DNA of 41,448 nucleotides from Acidobacteriota bacterium (GTDB lineage Bacteria; Acidobacteriota; Terriglobia; Terriglobales; Acidobacteriaceae): NCBI GenBank assembly GCA_021804655.1, contig JAJZHE010000007.1, positions 1 to 41,448 of the forward strand, read 5' to 3'. Shown piece by piece: positions 8,848 to 17,349 of this stretch (position 1 is its first letter; each line of letters starts with the position of its first letter). The notes under the pieces were generated by a model. It saw only the letters and a program-made list of their open reading frames with translations, ran no database searches and was not told where the DNA came from. The position numbers and the translations under genes were made by a program.

Positions 8848-9339
8848 ATGAGCAAAACAAAGTCCGGCAACGAGCAGAAGCTTAGCCATTTTGACGCAGC
8901 GGGGCGAGCGTCGATGGTGGATGTTTCAGGGAAGACTCCAACACGGCGTGAAGCCGTTGCCTCGGCGTTTGTGGAACTCTCCGCGGAGGTGCTGGAGGCG
9001 CTTCCGGCGAATCCCAAGGGCAATCCTCTGGAGGTGGCGCGGTTTGCCGGCATCCAGGCCGCCAAGCAGACAGCGTTGCTGATTCCCATGTGTCACCCAT
9101 TGCCGCTGAGCCGCGTGGACGTGACGGCGGAGATCGTCGCAGGCGGGGTGCGCATTGAGGCGATGGCGACGACAACCGGGCCGACGGGCGTGGAGATGGA
9201 GGCGCTGACAGCGGCATCCGTTGCCGCTCTGACGGTCTATGACATGACCAAGGCATTGGATAAGTCGATCGTGATTCGCAATGTGCAACTGGAGAGCAAG
9301 TCGGGCGGCAAAAGCGGGGAGTATCGTCGAAACGCATGA
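8848..9339 (+). CDS. moaC: Cyclic pyranopterin monophosphate synthase MoaC
   Basis: LSHFDAAGRASMVDVSGKTPTRREAVA, KQTALLIPMCHPLPLSRVDV, TGVEMEALTAASVAALTVYDMTKALDK. Confidence 0.96.
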   Translation: MSKTKSGNEQKLSHFDAAGRASMVDVSGKTPTRREAVASAFVELSAEVLEALPANPKGNPLEVARFAGIQAAKQTALLIPMCHPLPLSRVDVTAEIVAGGVRIEAMATTTGPTGVEMEALTAASVAALTVYDMTKALDKSIVIRNVQLESKSGGKSGEYRRNA

Positions 9340-9446
9340 CTCCAGTTTTCCGCACGAGATAACGGAAAAACGAAAGTGACGTTGAACAGGTAGGCAATGC
9401 TACAATTCGGCGTCGGGATGGAAACCTTTTCTGCGGGGGTCTTGTC

Positions 9447-10652
9447 ATGCGTTTACGTTTCATGATTGCCGGGTCGGTGCTGCTTGCTTCATTCGGATTG
9501 ATTGCACAAACGGCGCGCGCCCAGTCGTCCGTCGCTCTTACGCCGCCGATGGGCTGGAATAGCTGGAACTTCTTTGCCGGCAGAGTGAACGACGCGGATG
9601 TTCGTTCCGCAGCCGACGCACTGGTGGCCACGGGAATGAAGGACGCCGGATATATCTACGTGAATATCGACGACACGTGGGAGGGCCAGCGCGATGCCAA
9701 CGGAGTGATCCAGACCAACAGCAAGTTTCCCGACATGAAAGCGCTCGCCGATTATGTGCACTCGAAAGGGTTGAAGATTGGCATCTACTCCTCGCCTGGA
9801 CCCAAGACCTGCGCCGGCTATGAAGGCTCGCTGGGGCATGAAGAGCAGGATGCGAAGACGTATGCGGCCTGGGGTATCGACTACGTGAAGTACGATCTTT
9901 GCAGCTTCATTCCAGCAGTAATGATGAAACAGGCTCCGCAAGACCGAGCAGCGCAGATGCGCCTGATGCAGGCCGCCTATGCAAAGATGAGCCATGCCAT
10001 GGAGGCGACAGGCAGGCCCATGGTGCTGTCGATGTGCCAGTACGGCTGGGACGCCGTGTGGGAGTGGGGTACGTCAGCGGGTGGCAACCTGTGGCGCACA
10101 ACTGGAGATATCAATCCCACATGGGACCGCATTGCCAAGATCGGCTTCAGCCAGGACGGGCTGGAGAGCTATGCCGGCCCCGGCCACTGGAACGATCCGG
10201 ACATGCTGGAGGTAGGCAACGGCAAGCTGTCGCTGGCTGAGGATCGCAGCCATTTTTCGCTGTGGGCGATCCTGGCCGCGCCGCTGCTGGCGGGCAATGA
10301 CTTGCCGAATATGAAGCCGGAAGTCCGTGCGATTCTTACCAATCGGGCGGTGATTGCCGTCGATCAGGATACGCTGGGCAAGCAGGGACATCGCGCCTAT
10401 GCTGAGGGCGAGTTCGAGGTGTGGGAGCGGCCGCTGGCCAACGGAGCAATGGCAATCGCCATCATCGACAACGGCGCCAGCCGGTACGCAACGCATCCGT
10501 TTCATCTTCAGTTGAGCAAACTGGGGCTGCATGGGGCACAGACCGGAACCGACCTCTGGACAGGCAAGTCGGTCACGCTGACAGACGGGATGCCGATCGA
10601 ACTTGGCGCGCACGATGTGCTGATGGTGCGCGTCGATCACCCAACGATGTGA
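9447..10652 (+). CDS. Glycoside hydrolase family 27, alpha-galactosidase-like, secreted
   Basis: Signal peptide, TPPMGWNSWNFFAG, GIDYVKYDLCS (nucleophile motif), WNDPDMLEVGNG. Confidence 0.92.
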   Translation: MRLRFMIAGSVLLASFGLIAQTARAQSSVALTPPMGWNSWNFFAGRVNDADVRSAADALVATGMKDAGYIYVNIDDTWEGQRDANGVIQTNSKFPDMKALADYVHSKGLKIGIYSSPGPKTCAGYEGSLGHEEQDAKTYAAWGIDYVKYDLCSFIPAVMMKQAPQDRAAQMRLMQAAYAKMSHAMEATGRPMVLSMCQYGWDAVWEWGTSAGGNLWRTTGDINPTWDRIAKIGFSQDGLESYAGPGHWNDPDMLEVGNGKLSLAEDRSHFSLWAILAAPLLAGNDLPNMKPEVRAILTNRAVIAVDQDTLGKQGHRAYAEGEFEVWERPLANGAMAIAIIDNGASRYATHPFHLQLSKLGLHGAQTGTDLWTGKSVTLTDGMPIELGAHDVLMVRVDHPTM

Positions 10653-10661
10653 AGGGGAAAC

Positions 10662-10693
10662 AATGGGGCCAGACTCCTCAGTCTGGCCCCATT
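10662..10693. terminator. Hairpin between convergent GH27 and SGNH genes
   Basis: Perfect 14-bp inverted repeat AATGGGGCCAGACT / CCTC / AGTCTGGCCCCATT; weak T-tracts. Confidence 0.6.
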
Positions 10694-10734
10694 CTGGTAC
10701 AGCCCAATATTCGTTCCGTCCGAAGCGGAATGCC

Positions 10735-11526
10735 TTACGGAGCAGGCTGGGTCAGCGCGCTCTTGATTCCTGCATCCACCAGCGGATTCATGATTGCGTA
10801 TCCGGCGTCGTTCGGGTGCACGCCGTCCTTGCTCAGCGATGCAGGCATCCCCCCGTCGGAGTTCGCCATCGCCTTCCAGAAGTCCACATAGACCAGTCCG
10901 TGCTCGGCTGCGTAGCCTTTCATCCACGCATTGAGCGAACGAATCTTTTCCGCTGGCTGCAATCCCCGGTGCCAGGGGAAATCCGCCGCCGGCAGCACAG
11001 AGCAGATCACCATTCGAATGTGATGCACCCGCGCCAGATCCGCCATTGAAGCCAGATTGTTCTGCGTATCCCCGAGCGTCATCACGCCCGTATTCCCAGC
11101 GATATCGTTCGTTCCTGCCATCAACACCACCACCGTCGGTTTCAGGTCGATGACATCCTGACGGAAGCGCAACAGCATCTGTGGCGTCGTCTGTCCGCTG
11201 ATGCCTCGATTGATCTTCACCCAGGGATGCCCTGGAAGCTCTGGCACAAACGGCACGCCATCATGTTGCCAGTTTTCCGTGATGGAGTCTCCCATGAAAA
11301 CCACGCGCGTTTCATCCGCTGCCGGCTCCGGCAGAGCCGCATCCATCATGCGGAATCGCGCCAACCAGGGGAAATCCTCCTGAAGCTGCCGGTTGTGCTG
11401 TGCCTGTCCGTTGTCGGTCGGTTTTGCCGCTGCTGGCCCTGAAGCGGTCGTCTGCGCCGCAGCCATCGTCGCGGTCAGCGCCACTGCCGCGCATGCCTTC
11501 ATCCAAAACATCCGTTGCATCGCCAT
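10735..11526 (-). CDS. Secreted SGNH/GDSL-type hydrolase
   Basis: Signal peptide, VVFMGDSITENW, INRGISGQTTPQML, VVLMAGTNDIAGN, KDGVHPNDAGYAIM. Confidence 0.9.
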   Translation of the reverse strand: MAMQRMFWMKACAAVALTATMAAAQTTASGPAAAKPTDNGQAQHNRQLQEDFPWLARFRMMDAALPEPAADETRVVFMGDSITENWQHDGVPFVPELPGHPWVKINRGISGQTTPQMLLRFRQDVIDLKPTVVVLMAGTNDIAGNTGVMTLGDTQNNLASMADLARVHHIRMVICSVLPAADFPWHRGLQPAEKIRSLNAWMKGYAAEHGLVYVDFWKAMANSDGGMPASLSKDGVHPNDAGYAIMNPLVDAGIKSALTQPAP

Positions 11527-11594
11527 CCCCCCATCTCAACGTTTGATCTGTCACCCTGCTTTGCTTCGATCCTTTGCTCGCCATGCGAGCAGTC

Positions 11595-12875
11595 TCACGC
11601 CTCTTTGCGCAATGCTTTGTGTCCAATATCCCGTCGAAAATAGATCCCATCGAACACGATTCTGTCCATTGCTTCGTATGCCCGTCCGAGTGCGTTGCGC
11701 AGATCGTCGGAGACAGCCGTGACGCCCAGAACGCGTCCGCCGGACGTCACCAGATTGCCTGCTCGACGCGCCGTCCCGGAGTGGAAGACGACGACTCCGT
11801 CCACTTGCGCTGCTGCTTCCAGCCCGAGGATCGGCTTACCCGTCTCATAGCTTCCCGGGTAGCCGCCTGAGCAAGCAATTACGCACGCACTTGCGCCTGG
11901 CTTCCAGCGCAGCTCCGTCTCGGCAAGACGTCCATCGATGGCGGCATCGAGCACTTCGGTCAGGTCGCTGTCCAGCCGAGCCAGAATCGCCTGCGTCTCC
12001 GGATCTCCAAACCGAGCATTGAACTCCAGCACCTGCGGCCCACGCGCCGTCATCATCAGCCCGATATACAACACTCCGGTGAACGGCGTTCCCTCCGCTG
12101 CCATCCCGCGCAGTGTTGGCTCGGCAATATGCCGCACCACCCACTCCTGCGTCTCGGCATCCAGAATGGTATCGGTGGAGTAAACGCCCATGCCGCCCGT
12201 GTTCGGTCCGGTGTCGCCTTCGCCAACCCGTTTGTGATCCTGCGCCGCGACCAGAGGCAGGGCCGTCAGACCATCGCACAGGCACAGGAAGCTGACCTCG
12301 TCGCCCGTCAGGAACTCCTCGATCACCACCTGTCGCTCGCCATCGATTCCGAGCAACTCTCCGCTGAAGAGTCCCTGCGCTGCCTCCAGTGCGGCGCGTC
12401 GCGTCTGGCAGATGACTACTCCCTTGCCCGCCGCCAGTCCGTCAGCCTTCACGACCATGGGCGCGTGGAATAGCTCCAAAGCTTTTTCCACCTCCGCCGC
12501 GCTGGTGCAAACGGCGTAGTTCGCCGTCGGAATCTGGTACCGCTGCAGAAATCGCTTGGCAAACGACTTGCTTGTCTCCAGCATGGCCGCAGCCTGCGTC
12601 GGCCCAAAGACGCGCAGCCCGCGCTCGCGCAGCACATCCACCAACCCCAGCGCAAGCGGCAGTTCCGGACCCACCACTACCATCCCCGGCTCCTCGCGAA
12701 CCGCCAGTTCCACCATGCTGTCCAAATCCGACAGCACCACCGGAGCCAGCCGCGCGATCTGCGCCATTCCGCCATTGCCGGGCGCGCACACCACTTCCGT
12801 CACCCGCGCGCTTTGCTTCAGCGCCCACGCCAGCGCATGCTCCCGGCCACCCGATCCAATCACCAGTACTTTCAT
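11595..12875 (-). CDS. purD: Phosphoribosylamine--glycine ligase
   Basis: MKVLVIGSGGREHALAW, GVVGPELPLALGLVD, TGPNTGGMGVYS, NARFGDPETQAIL. Confidence 0.97.
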   Translation of the reverse strand: MKVLVIGSGGREHALAWALKQSARVTEVVCAPGNGGMAQIARLAPVVLSDLDSMVELAVREEPGMVVVGPELPLALGLVDVLRERGLRVFGPTQAAAMLETSKSFAKRFLQRYQIPTANYAVCTSAAEVEKALELFHAPMVVKADGLAAGKGVVICQTRRAALEAAQGLFSGELLGIDGERQVVIEEFLTGDEVSFLCLCDGLTALPLVAAQDHKRVGEGDTGPNTGGMGVYSTDTILDAETQEWVVRHIAEPTLRGMAAEGTPFTGVLYIGLMMTARGPQVLEFNARFGDPETQAILARLDSDLTEVLDAAIDGRLAETELRWKPGASACVIACSGGYPGSYETGKPILGLEAAAQVDGVVVFHSGTARRAGNLVTSGGRVLGVTAVSDDLRNALGRAYEAMDRIVFDGIYFRRDIGHKALRKEA

Positions 12876-12999
12876 GTTTCAATCCGTCCTTGCCGTGTCG
12901 AATCTAAATCTTTGCATCCCATACCGTTTGCGCTTCTCTCAGTTTACGCGGCCTGAACTCCCCATTCGCTATACTGCCTGTGCGTTCCACTGAATCTTG

Positions 13000-13164
13000 A
13001 TGCGATCTCACTCCACGCCGCCGCGCAAGCCTGAACGATTGCGCACCTTTCTGCGCAACCAGCGCTTTGGTCTGGTGCTCGTCGCGCTGGTCGTGCTGGC
13101 CTGGCGGCTTGCACAGGTGCCGCGCGCCTGGTGGTTTCCTGCGGGCTGGTGGCGCCTGTGGTAG
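13000..13164 (+). CDS. Small single-pass membrane protein (54 aa), uncharacterised
   Basis: Not in the ORF track. ATG at 13000 reads MRSHSTPPRKPERLRTFLRNQRFGLVLVALVVLAWRLAQVPRAWWFPAGWWRLW*. TATACT -10-like element at 12970-12975; overlaps the miaA start. Confidence 0.45.
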   Translation: MRSHSTPPRKPERLRTFLRNQRFGLVLVALVVLAWRLAQVPRAWWFPAGWWRLW

Positions 13165-14114
13165 CCGTCTCCGCCAGTTCCACCGATCCGCTTGCAATCA
13201 TCCTGCTCGGCCCCACAGCCAGCGGCAAAACCGCGCTTGCACTTGCACTTGCCAGTCGTTTTCCAGTTGAGATTGTCAGTTGCGACTCGGTCGCCGTTTA
13301 CCGTGGCCTGGATATCGGCTCCGCCAAGCCCACCGCTGCCGAACGTGCGCTTGTTCCTCATCACCTGCTTGACGTCACTGATCCGGACCGCGACTTCACC
13401 GCGGGCGACTACGCGCGGCAAGCTCGCACCGCCATGCACTCCATCGTTGCCCGAGGAGCTACGCCGATCATCACCGGTGGCACTGGCCTCTATCTCCGCG
13501 CACTCGTTCAGGGTCTGTTCCCTGGCCCGCAACGCGATGACGATCTGCGGCGACGCATGTCTCGCAGCCGCGAGCGCCGTGGTTCTGGCTGGCTGCATCG
13601 CCTGCTTGCGCGCCTTGATCCCGTTACCGCTGCGCGCATTCATGCGAACGACACGCCGAAGTTGATGCGTGCAATTGAGGTCACGCTCACCGCGCGTCGC
13701 CCCATTTCGGACCAGCTTGCCGAGGGACGCGACGCACTCACTGGTTTTCGTCTGCTGCGCATCGGCCTTGATCCAGCACGCGCTGCGCTCTATGCGCGCA
13801 TCAACGATCGAGCTGCGCAGATGTTCGCCAAAGGAATTCTCGCCGAGACCCAATCGCTGCTCACCCGCTTCGGTCCGGTGCGTCCGCTCGAAGCGCTGGG
13901 TTACCGTCAGGCGCTCGCTGTCCTGCGCGCCGAACTCTCCGAACCGGACGCCATCGCCGTCGCCCAACAGGGCCATCGCAACTACGCCAAGCGCCAGATG
14001 ACCTGGTTTCGCCGCGAAGAAGATGTCCGCTGGATTCGCCAATTTGGCGACACGGCGACGGCGCTCGATGCGGCGCTTGCACTTGTTCGCGAGCATCGCG
14101 GTTTGCTCGCTTGA
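13158..14114 (+). CDS. miaA: tRNA dimethylallyltransferase MiaA
   Basis: IILLGPTASGKTALALALA, EIVSCDSVAVYRGLDIGSAKP, PIITGGTGLYLRALVQGLFPGP, EALGYRQAL. Start is uncertain; GTG at 13158 overlaps the upstream small ORF stop. Confidence 0.94.
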   Translation: MVAVSASSTDPLAIILLGPTASGKTALALALASRFPVEIVSCDSVAVYRGLDIGSAKPTAAERALVPHHLLDVTDPDRDFTAGDYARQARTAMHSIVARGATPIITGGTGLYLRALVQGLFPGPQRDDDLRRRMSRSRERRGSGWLHRLLARLDPVTAARIHANDTPKLMRAIEVTLTARRPISDQLAEGRDALTGFRLLRIGLDPARAALYARINDRAAQMFAKGILAETQSLLTRFGPVRPLEALGYRQALAVLRAELSEPDAIAVAQQGHRNYAKRQMTWFRREEDVRWIRQFGDTATALDAALALVREHRGLLA

Positions 14115-14148
14115 TATTTGTTTTCGACCGGTGCCTGCTTCTCCGTTG

Positions 14149-15603
14149 TCACCCGGTCAGGGGTAATCGTAGCTCTACAATCAAGCCGCCACCTGCTGCA
14201 TTACTTGCCCTCACTTCGCCGCCGTGCAGCCGGATGGCACGCTCGGTGATCGCAAGGCCTACGCCATAGCCGCCCGTAGAGCGTTGGCGTGCCAAGTCCA
14301 GTCGATGGAATGGTCGGAAGATCGCTGACAATTGATCTTCCGGTACGCCCGGACCGCAATCCTTCACTTCGATCACCGCGACATCGCTCAACAAGCGTTC
14401 TTCACAGCGAAGTGAAATCGTCACAGCACTTCCTTCGGTCGTGTATGCAATTGCATTGCGAATCACGTTTTCAGCGGCGCGTGTCAGCAGCTCACGACTG
14501 CCCAGAACAGAAAGTTCTGCGCCGCTGTCATCGGTAAAGACCACATGGCTACCACGCCGCTGCGCCTCATACTCCATATCGGACAACAGTCCAGTCACCA
14601 CCTCATGCAGCGAAACCGTCTCCGTCTCCGGAAGCTTCCGCGCTGACTCCAGCGAAGAAAGGCTCAGCAACTGACCAATCAGATCATTCAGTCGCCCGGT
14701 CTCGCGTCCAATCCGATCCAATTGATCCATCAGCAGCGCACAGGCGTGCATGTTCTGTTCGCCGTCCAGCTTGGCTGCCGCTACGTCGGCTTCCTCGCGC
14801 GCCAACTCCAGCGCCACGCTCAGCCGGGCCAGCGGAGACCGCAATTCGTGAGAGACATCCCGCAGCAGTAGCTTCTGCGCATCCACCAGTTGCTCCAGCC
14901 GCTCGGCCATCTCGTTGAAGTCCCACACCAGTCCACGCAACTCGTCTTTTTCCACGCGTTCTTTCCCACGGTCTGGGATGCCACGTCCTGGCCACTCCAC
15001 GCGCGCTCGCAGATTCCCCTGAGCCAGCTCTCGGGCCGCCGCTCTTAGCAGGCCGATCGGTCGCGTCATCATCAGCGTGATCACAAAGGTCACTATCAGC
15101 GAAACAATCAGGCTGATCGCCAGCCGTGGCAGCATCTCACGATAGGGAATGTAAATTTGTCGCGGATAACTGCCGCGCAGGATATATACGTAGTGGCGTC
15201 CAGCAGCATCATCCGCCAGCACGCCTTGCATATAGCTCGCTGAACCCTGTCCATGAACCATGTAGCCATACTTGCGTACCTCAGCGACGCGCCGCACGTA
15301 GGGGGCTGTGTCGATCGACTGGCACAGGAGATGATTCTGCGGATCGAAGAGTAGCGCTGGCTGGTCGCCTGGCGCTGGCTGGTCAATGGGAAAGATACTC
15401 GGCACTGCTTTCAACGCCCCGCAGCCGCCAGTTTCATAGGCTCGAATCGAAAGCCGCGCATTCGACTCCATCTGCGCAAATGCAGAGGTATACACCGCCT
15501 CCGTTGTCCGAAACTGATTCATGAGAAAAAACAGCGTCGAAATGAAGATCAGTGCTTCGATCGTCCAGAAGGCCAGGAACAGCTTGATAAACGTGCTTCG
15601 CAT
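14149..15603 (-). CDS. HAMP-domain sensor histidine kinase (CpxA/EnvZ type)
   Basis: Two TM segments, HAMP, DVSHELRSPLARL H-box, NVIRNAIAYT N-box, VKDCGPGVPEDQL and GGYGVGLAI G-boxes. Confidence 0.95.
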   Translation of the reverse strand: MRSTFIKLFLAFWTIEALIFISTLFFLMNQFRTTEAVYTSAFAQMESNARLSIRAYETGGCGALKAVPSIFPIDQPAPGDQPALLFDPQNHLLCQSIDTAPYVRRVAEVRKYGYMVHGQGSASYMQGVLADDAAGRHYVYILRGSYPRQIYIPYREMLPRLAISLIVSLIVTFVITLMMTRPIGLLRAAARELAQGNLRARVEWPGRGIPDRGKERVEKDELRGLVWDFNEMAERLEQLVDAQKLLLRDVSHELRSPLARLSVALELAREEADVAAAKLDGEQNMHACALLMDQLDRIGRETGRLNDLIGQLLSLSSLESARKLPETETVSLHEVVTGLLSDMEYEAQRRGSHVVFTDDSGAELSVLGSRELLTRAAENVIRNAIAYTTEGSAVTISLRCEERLLSDVAVIEVKDCGPGVPEDQLSAIFRPFHRLDLARQRSTGGYGVGLAITERAIRLHGGEVRASNAAGGGLIVELRLPLTG

Positions 15604-15606
15604 TTC

Positions 15607-16338
15607 TTATGCTCCGCGCCGCGCGCCTGCTGTCGGCATGGCAAGCTGATAGCCGGTAGCGCGAATCGTCTTGATCAACTCGCCTTCACCCGCTGCGTCT
15701 TCCAGCTTCCGTCGTAAGCGGCTTACATGCATATCCAGGCTGCGATCAAACGGATGAAATTTGCGCTCCAGAACGGACTCCGTCAGCATCTCTCGCGTCA
15801 GCACCTGTCCTGGAGCCCTCACTAACGCGCGCAGCAGTTCAAACTCAACATCCGTCAAATCCAGACTCACGCCCTTGCAACTTGCCGTCCGCGCTCCGGT
15901 ATCCATCGCAATTCCTGCTGCTTCCAGATACGTCGCGCCTGTCTCTGCCGATTGCCGCCCCGCACTACGCCTCAGTATCGCCCGCACACGCGCCAGCAGC
16001 TCACGGGGATTAAATGGCTTCGGCAGATAGTCATCTGCTCCGATCTCCAGGCCAACAATCCGGTCCACATCTTCACCGCGTGCCGTCAGCAACAACACGC
16101 TCACCGGCGACCGAGATCGTAACCGCCGCAGTACCTCAAAGCCATCCATTCCTGGCAGCATCACATCCAGCAGCACCAGCGCAAACGGCTCTCGCAGCGC
16201 GCGTTCCAGGCCCACCTCGCCGCGGTGCTCGGTCTTCACCATGAACCCATGTCGGCTCAGGTAATCCTCGAGCATCCCCGACAACTCCGTGTCGTCATCG
16301 ATCAGCAGAATTGGTTCCATGTTATCTGCGGCCATCAC
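15607..16338 (-). CDS. OmpR/PhoB-family response regulator (CpxR-like)
   Basis: Receiver domain (LLIDDDTELSGML, LVLLDVMLPGMDGFEVL, LPKPFNPRELLARV) and winged-helix output domain (LDMHVSRLRRKLEDA, IKTIRATGYQL). Confidence 0.95.
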   Translation of the reverse strand: MMAADNMEPILLIDDDTELSGMLEDYLSRHGFMVKTEHRGEVGLERALREPFALVLLDVMLPGMDGFEVLRRLRSRSPVSVLLLTARGEDVDRIVGLEIGADDYLPKPFNPRELLARVRAILRRSAGRQSAETGATYLEAAGIAMDTGARTASCKGVSLDLTDVEFELLRALVRAPGQVLTREMLTESVLERKFHPFDRSLDMHVSRLRRKLEDAAGEGELIKTIRATGYQLAMPTAGARRGA

Positions 16339-16372
16339 CTTTCATTTCTACGCCGCGCTACGCTCTCATGCC

Positions 16373-16439
16373 GTAACACTTTGTAACACAGATCGATTAC
16401 TCGCTTTACACTTCGTTACAATTCGTGACGCTTCGTGAC
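16373..16439. promoter_or_regulatory. Phased array of GTKAC pentamers: candidate response-regulator binding region
   Basis: Minus orientation GTTAC-N5-GTTAC at 16373-16387. Plus orientation TTTAC (16405), GTTAC (16415), GTGAC (16425), GTGAC (16435), each 10 bp apart. Confidence 0.55.
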
Positions 16440-16676
16440 TGCGCGCTCTCGTTGCAGATGCTCCACTGAATCTATCGGGATCGCAGTTCTCTCCCGAGCG
16501 GGAAGTCCAGATTTATGGTCGTTCGTTTTCATACGCACATCCGACATGCGAGTCTCATGTGCCTGGTCTTCCCCATTTTTGTTTCCACTCCCACTTCGCG
16601 CTGGCGTTAAGTGGTTTCTGGTGTGAATGCGCGGTGAAGTCAAATCGATATCTTGTCAATCGCAAGGAGAAACCCG

Positions 16677-17270
16677 ATGCAACCTTCCCCACTCAAACTC
16701 ATCGAAGCCTGCCGTCGCGGCGACAACTCCGCATGGTCCGAGCTTCTGCGCGGTTCTCGCGGACTTGTCTACTCCATTTGCGCCCAGTACACTGGCTCGC
16801 CTGAAGATACGGATGACCTTGTCCAGGAAGTTCTGCTGCGCATCTGGCAGCGGTTGCCAGACTATGACCCGGCACGCGGTGAGCTGAAGGCGTGGATTGC
16901 CACTCTCACGCGCAATCTTTGTGTCGATACATGGCGTCGATCTGCAAGACAGCGTTCCACCGTTTCGCTTGATGCTCCCCTTCATGAGGACGAACCTTCC
17001 CTGCTCCAGCTTATTGCTGATTCCCAGCCGACTCCGGAGCAGTCTGCTGCGCGCGCTGAACTTCGCCAGATTGTATCCCGCTCCATCTGCCATGTCGCCC
17101 CTGAGATGCGCGCTGTCGTCCACATGCGCCTGCTCGACGATCTTGAGAACGAAGACATCTCCACCCGTTTGCGCATTCCGTCCGGCACGGTCAAGTCCCG
17201 CATGAGTCGCGGTCGCTCCCAGCTTGCAGGCTTGCTTCTGCCTGTTCGCTCAGCCCTCGGCGCAGCCTGA
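16677..17270 (+). CDS. ECF-type RNA polymerase sigma factor
   Basis: Sigma region 2 (YSICAQYTGSPEDTDDLVQEVLLRIWQRLPDYDPARGELKAWIATLTRNLCVD) and region 4 (MRLLDDLENEDISTRLRIPSGTVKSRMSRGR). AAGGAGA SD precedes ATG 16677. Confidence 0.93.
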   Translation: MQPSPLKLIEACRRGDNSAWSELLRGSRGLVYSICAQYTGSPEDTDDLVQEVLLRIWQRLPDYDPARGELKAWIATLTRNLCVDTWRRSARQRSTVSLDAPLHEDEPSLLQLIADSQPTPEQSAARAELRQIVSRSICHVAPEMRAVVHMRLLDDLENEDISTRLRIPSGTVKSRMSRGRSQLAGLLLPVRSALGAA

Positions 17271-17292
17271 ACTGTCTCACAAATTTGAACCC

Positions 17293-17333
17293 ATAAGAAA
17301 AGTGCGGCGTTGGAAACGCCGCACTTTTCTTAT
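17293..17333. terminator. Bidirectional Rho-independent terminator
   Basis: Perfect 19-bp inverted repeat ATAAGAAAAGTGCGGCGTT / GGA / AACGCCGCACTTTTCTTAT between convergent genes, with A-rich and T-rich arms. Confidence 0.88.
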
Positions 17334-17349
17334 AATTTTCGTCACGGCT

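Noticed and set aside
13008-14096. 362-aa antisense ORF opposite miaA
   Set aside because: miaA motifs on the sense strand are unambiguous.
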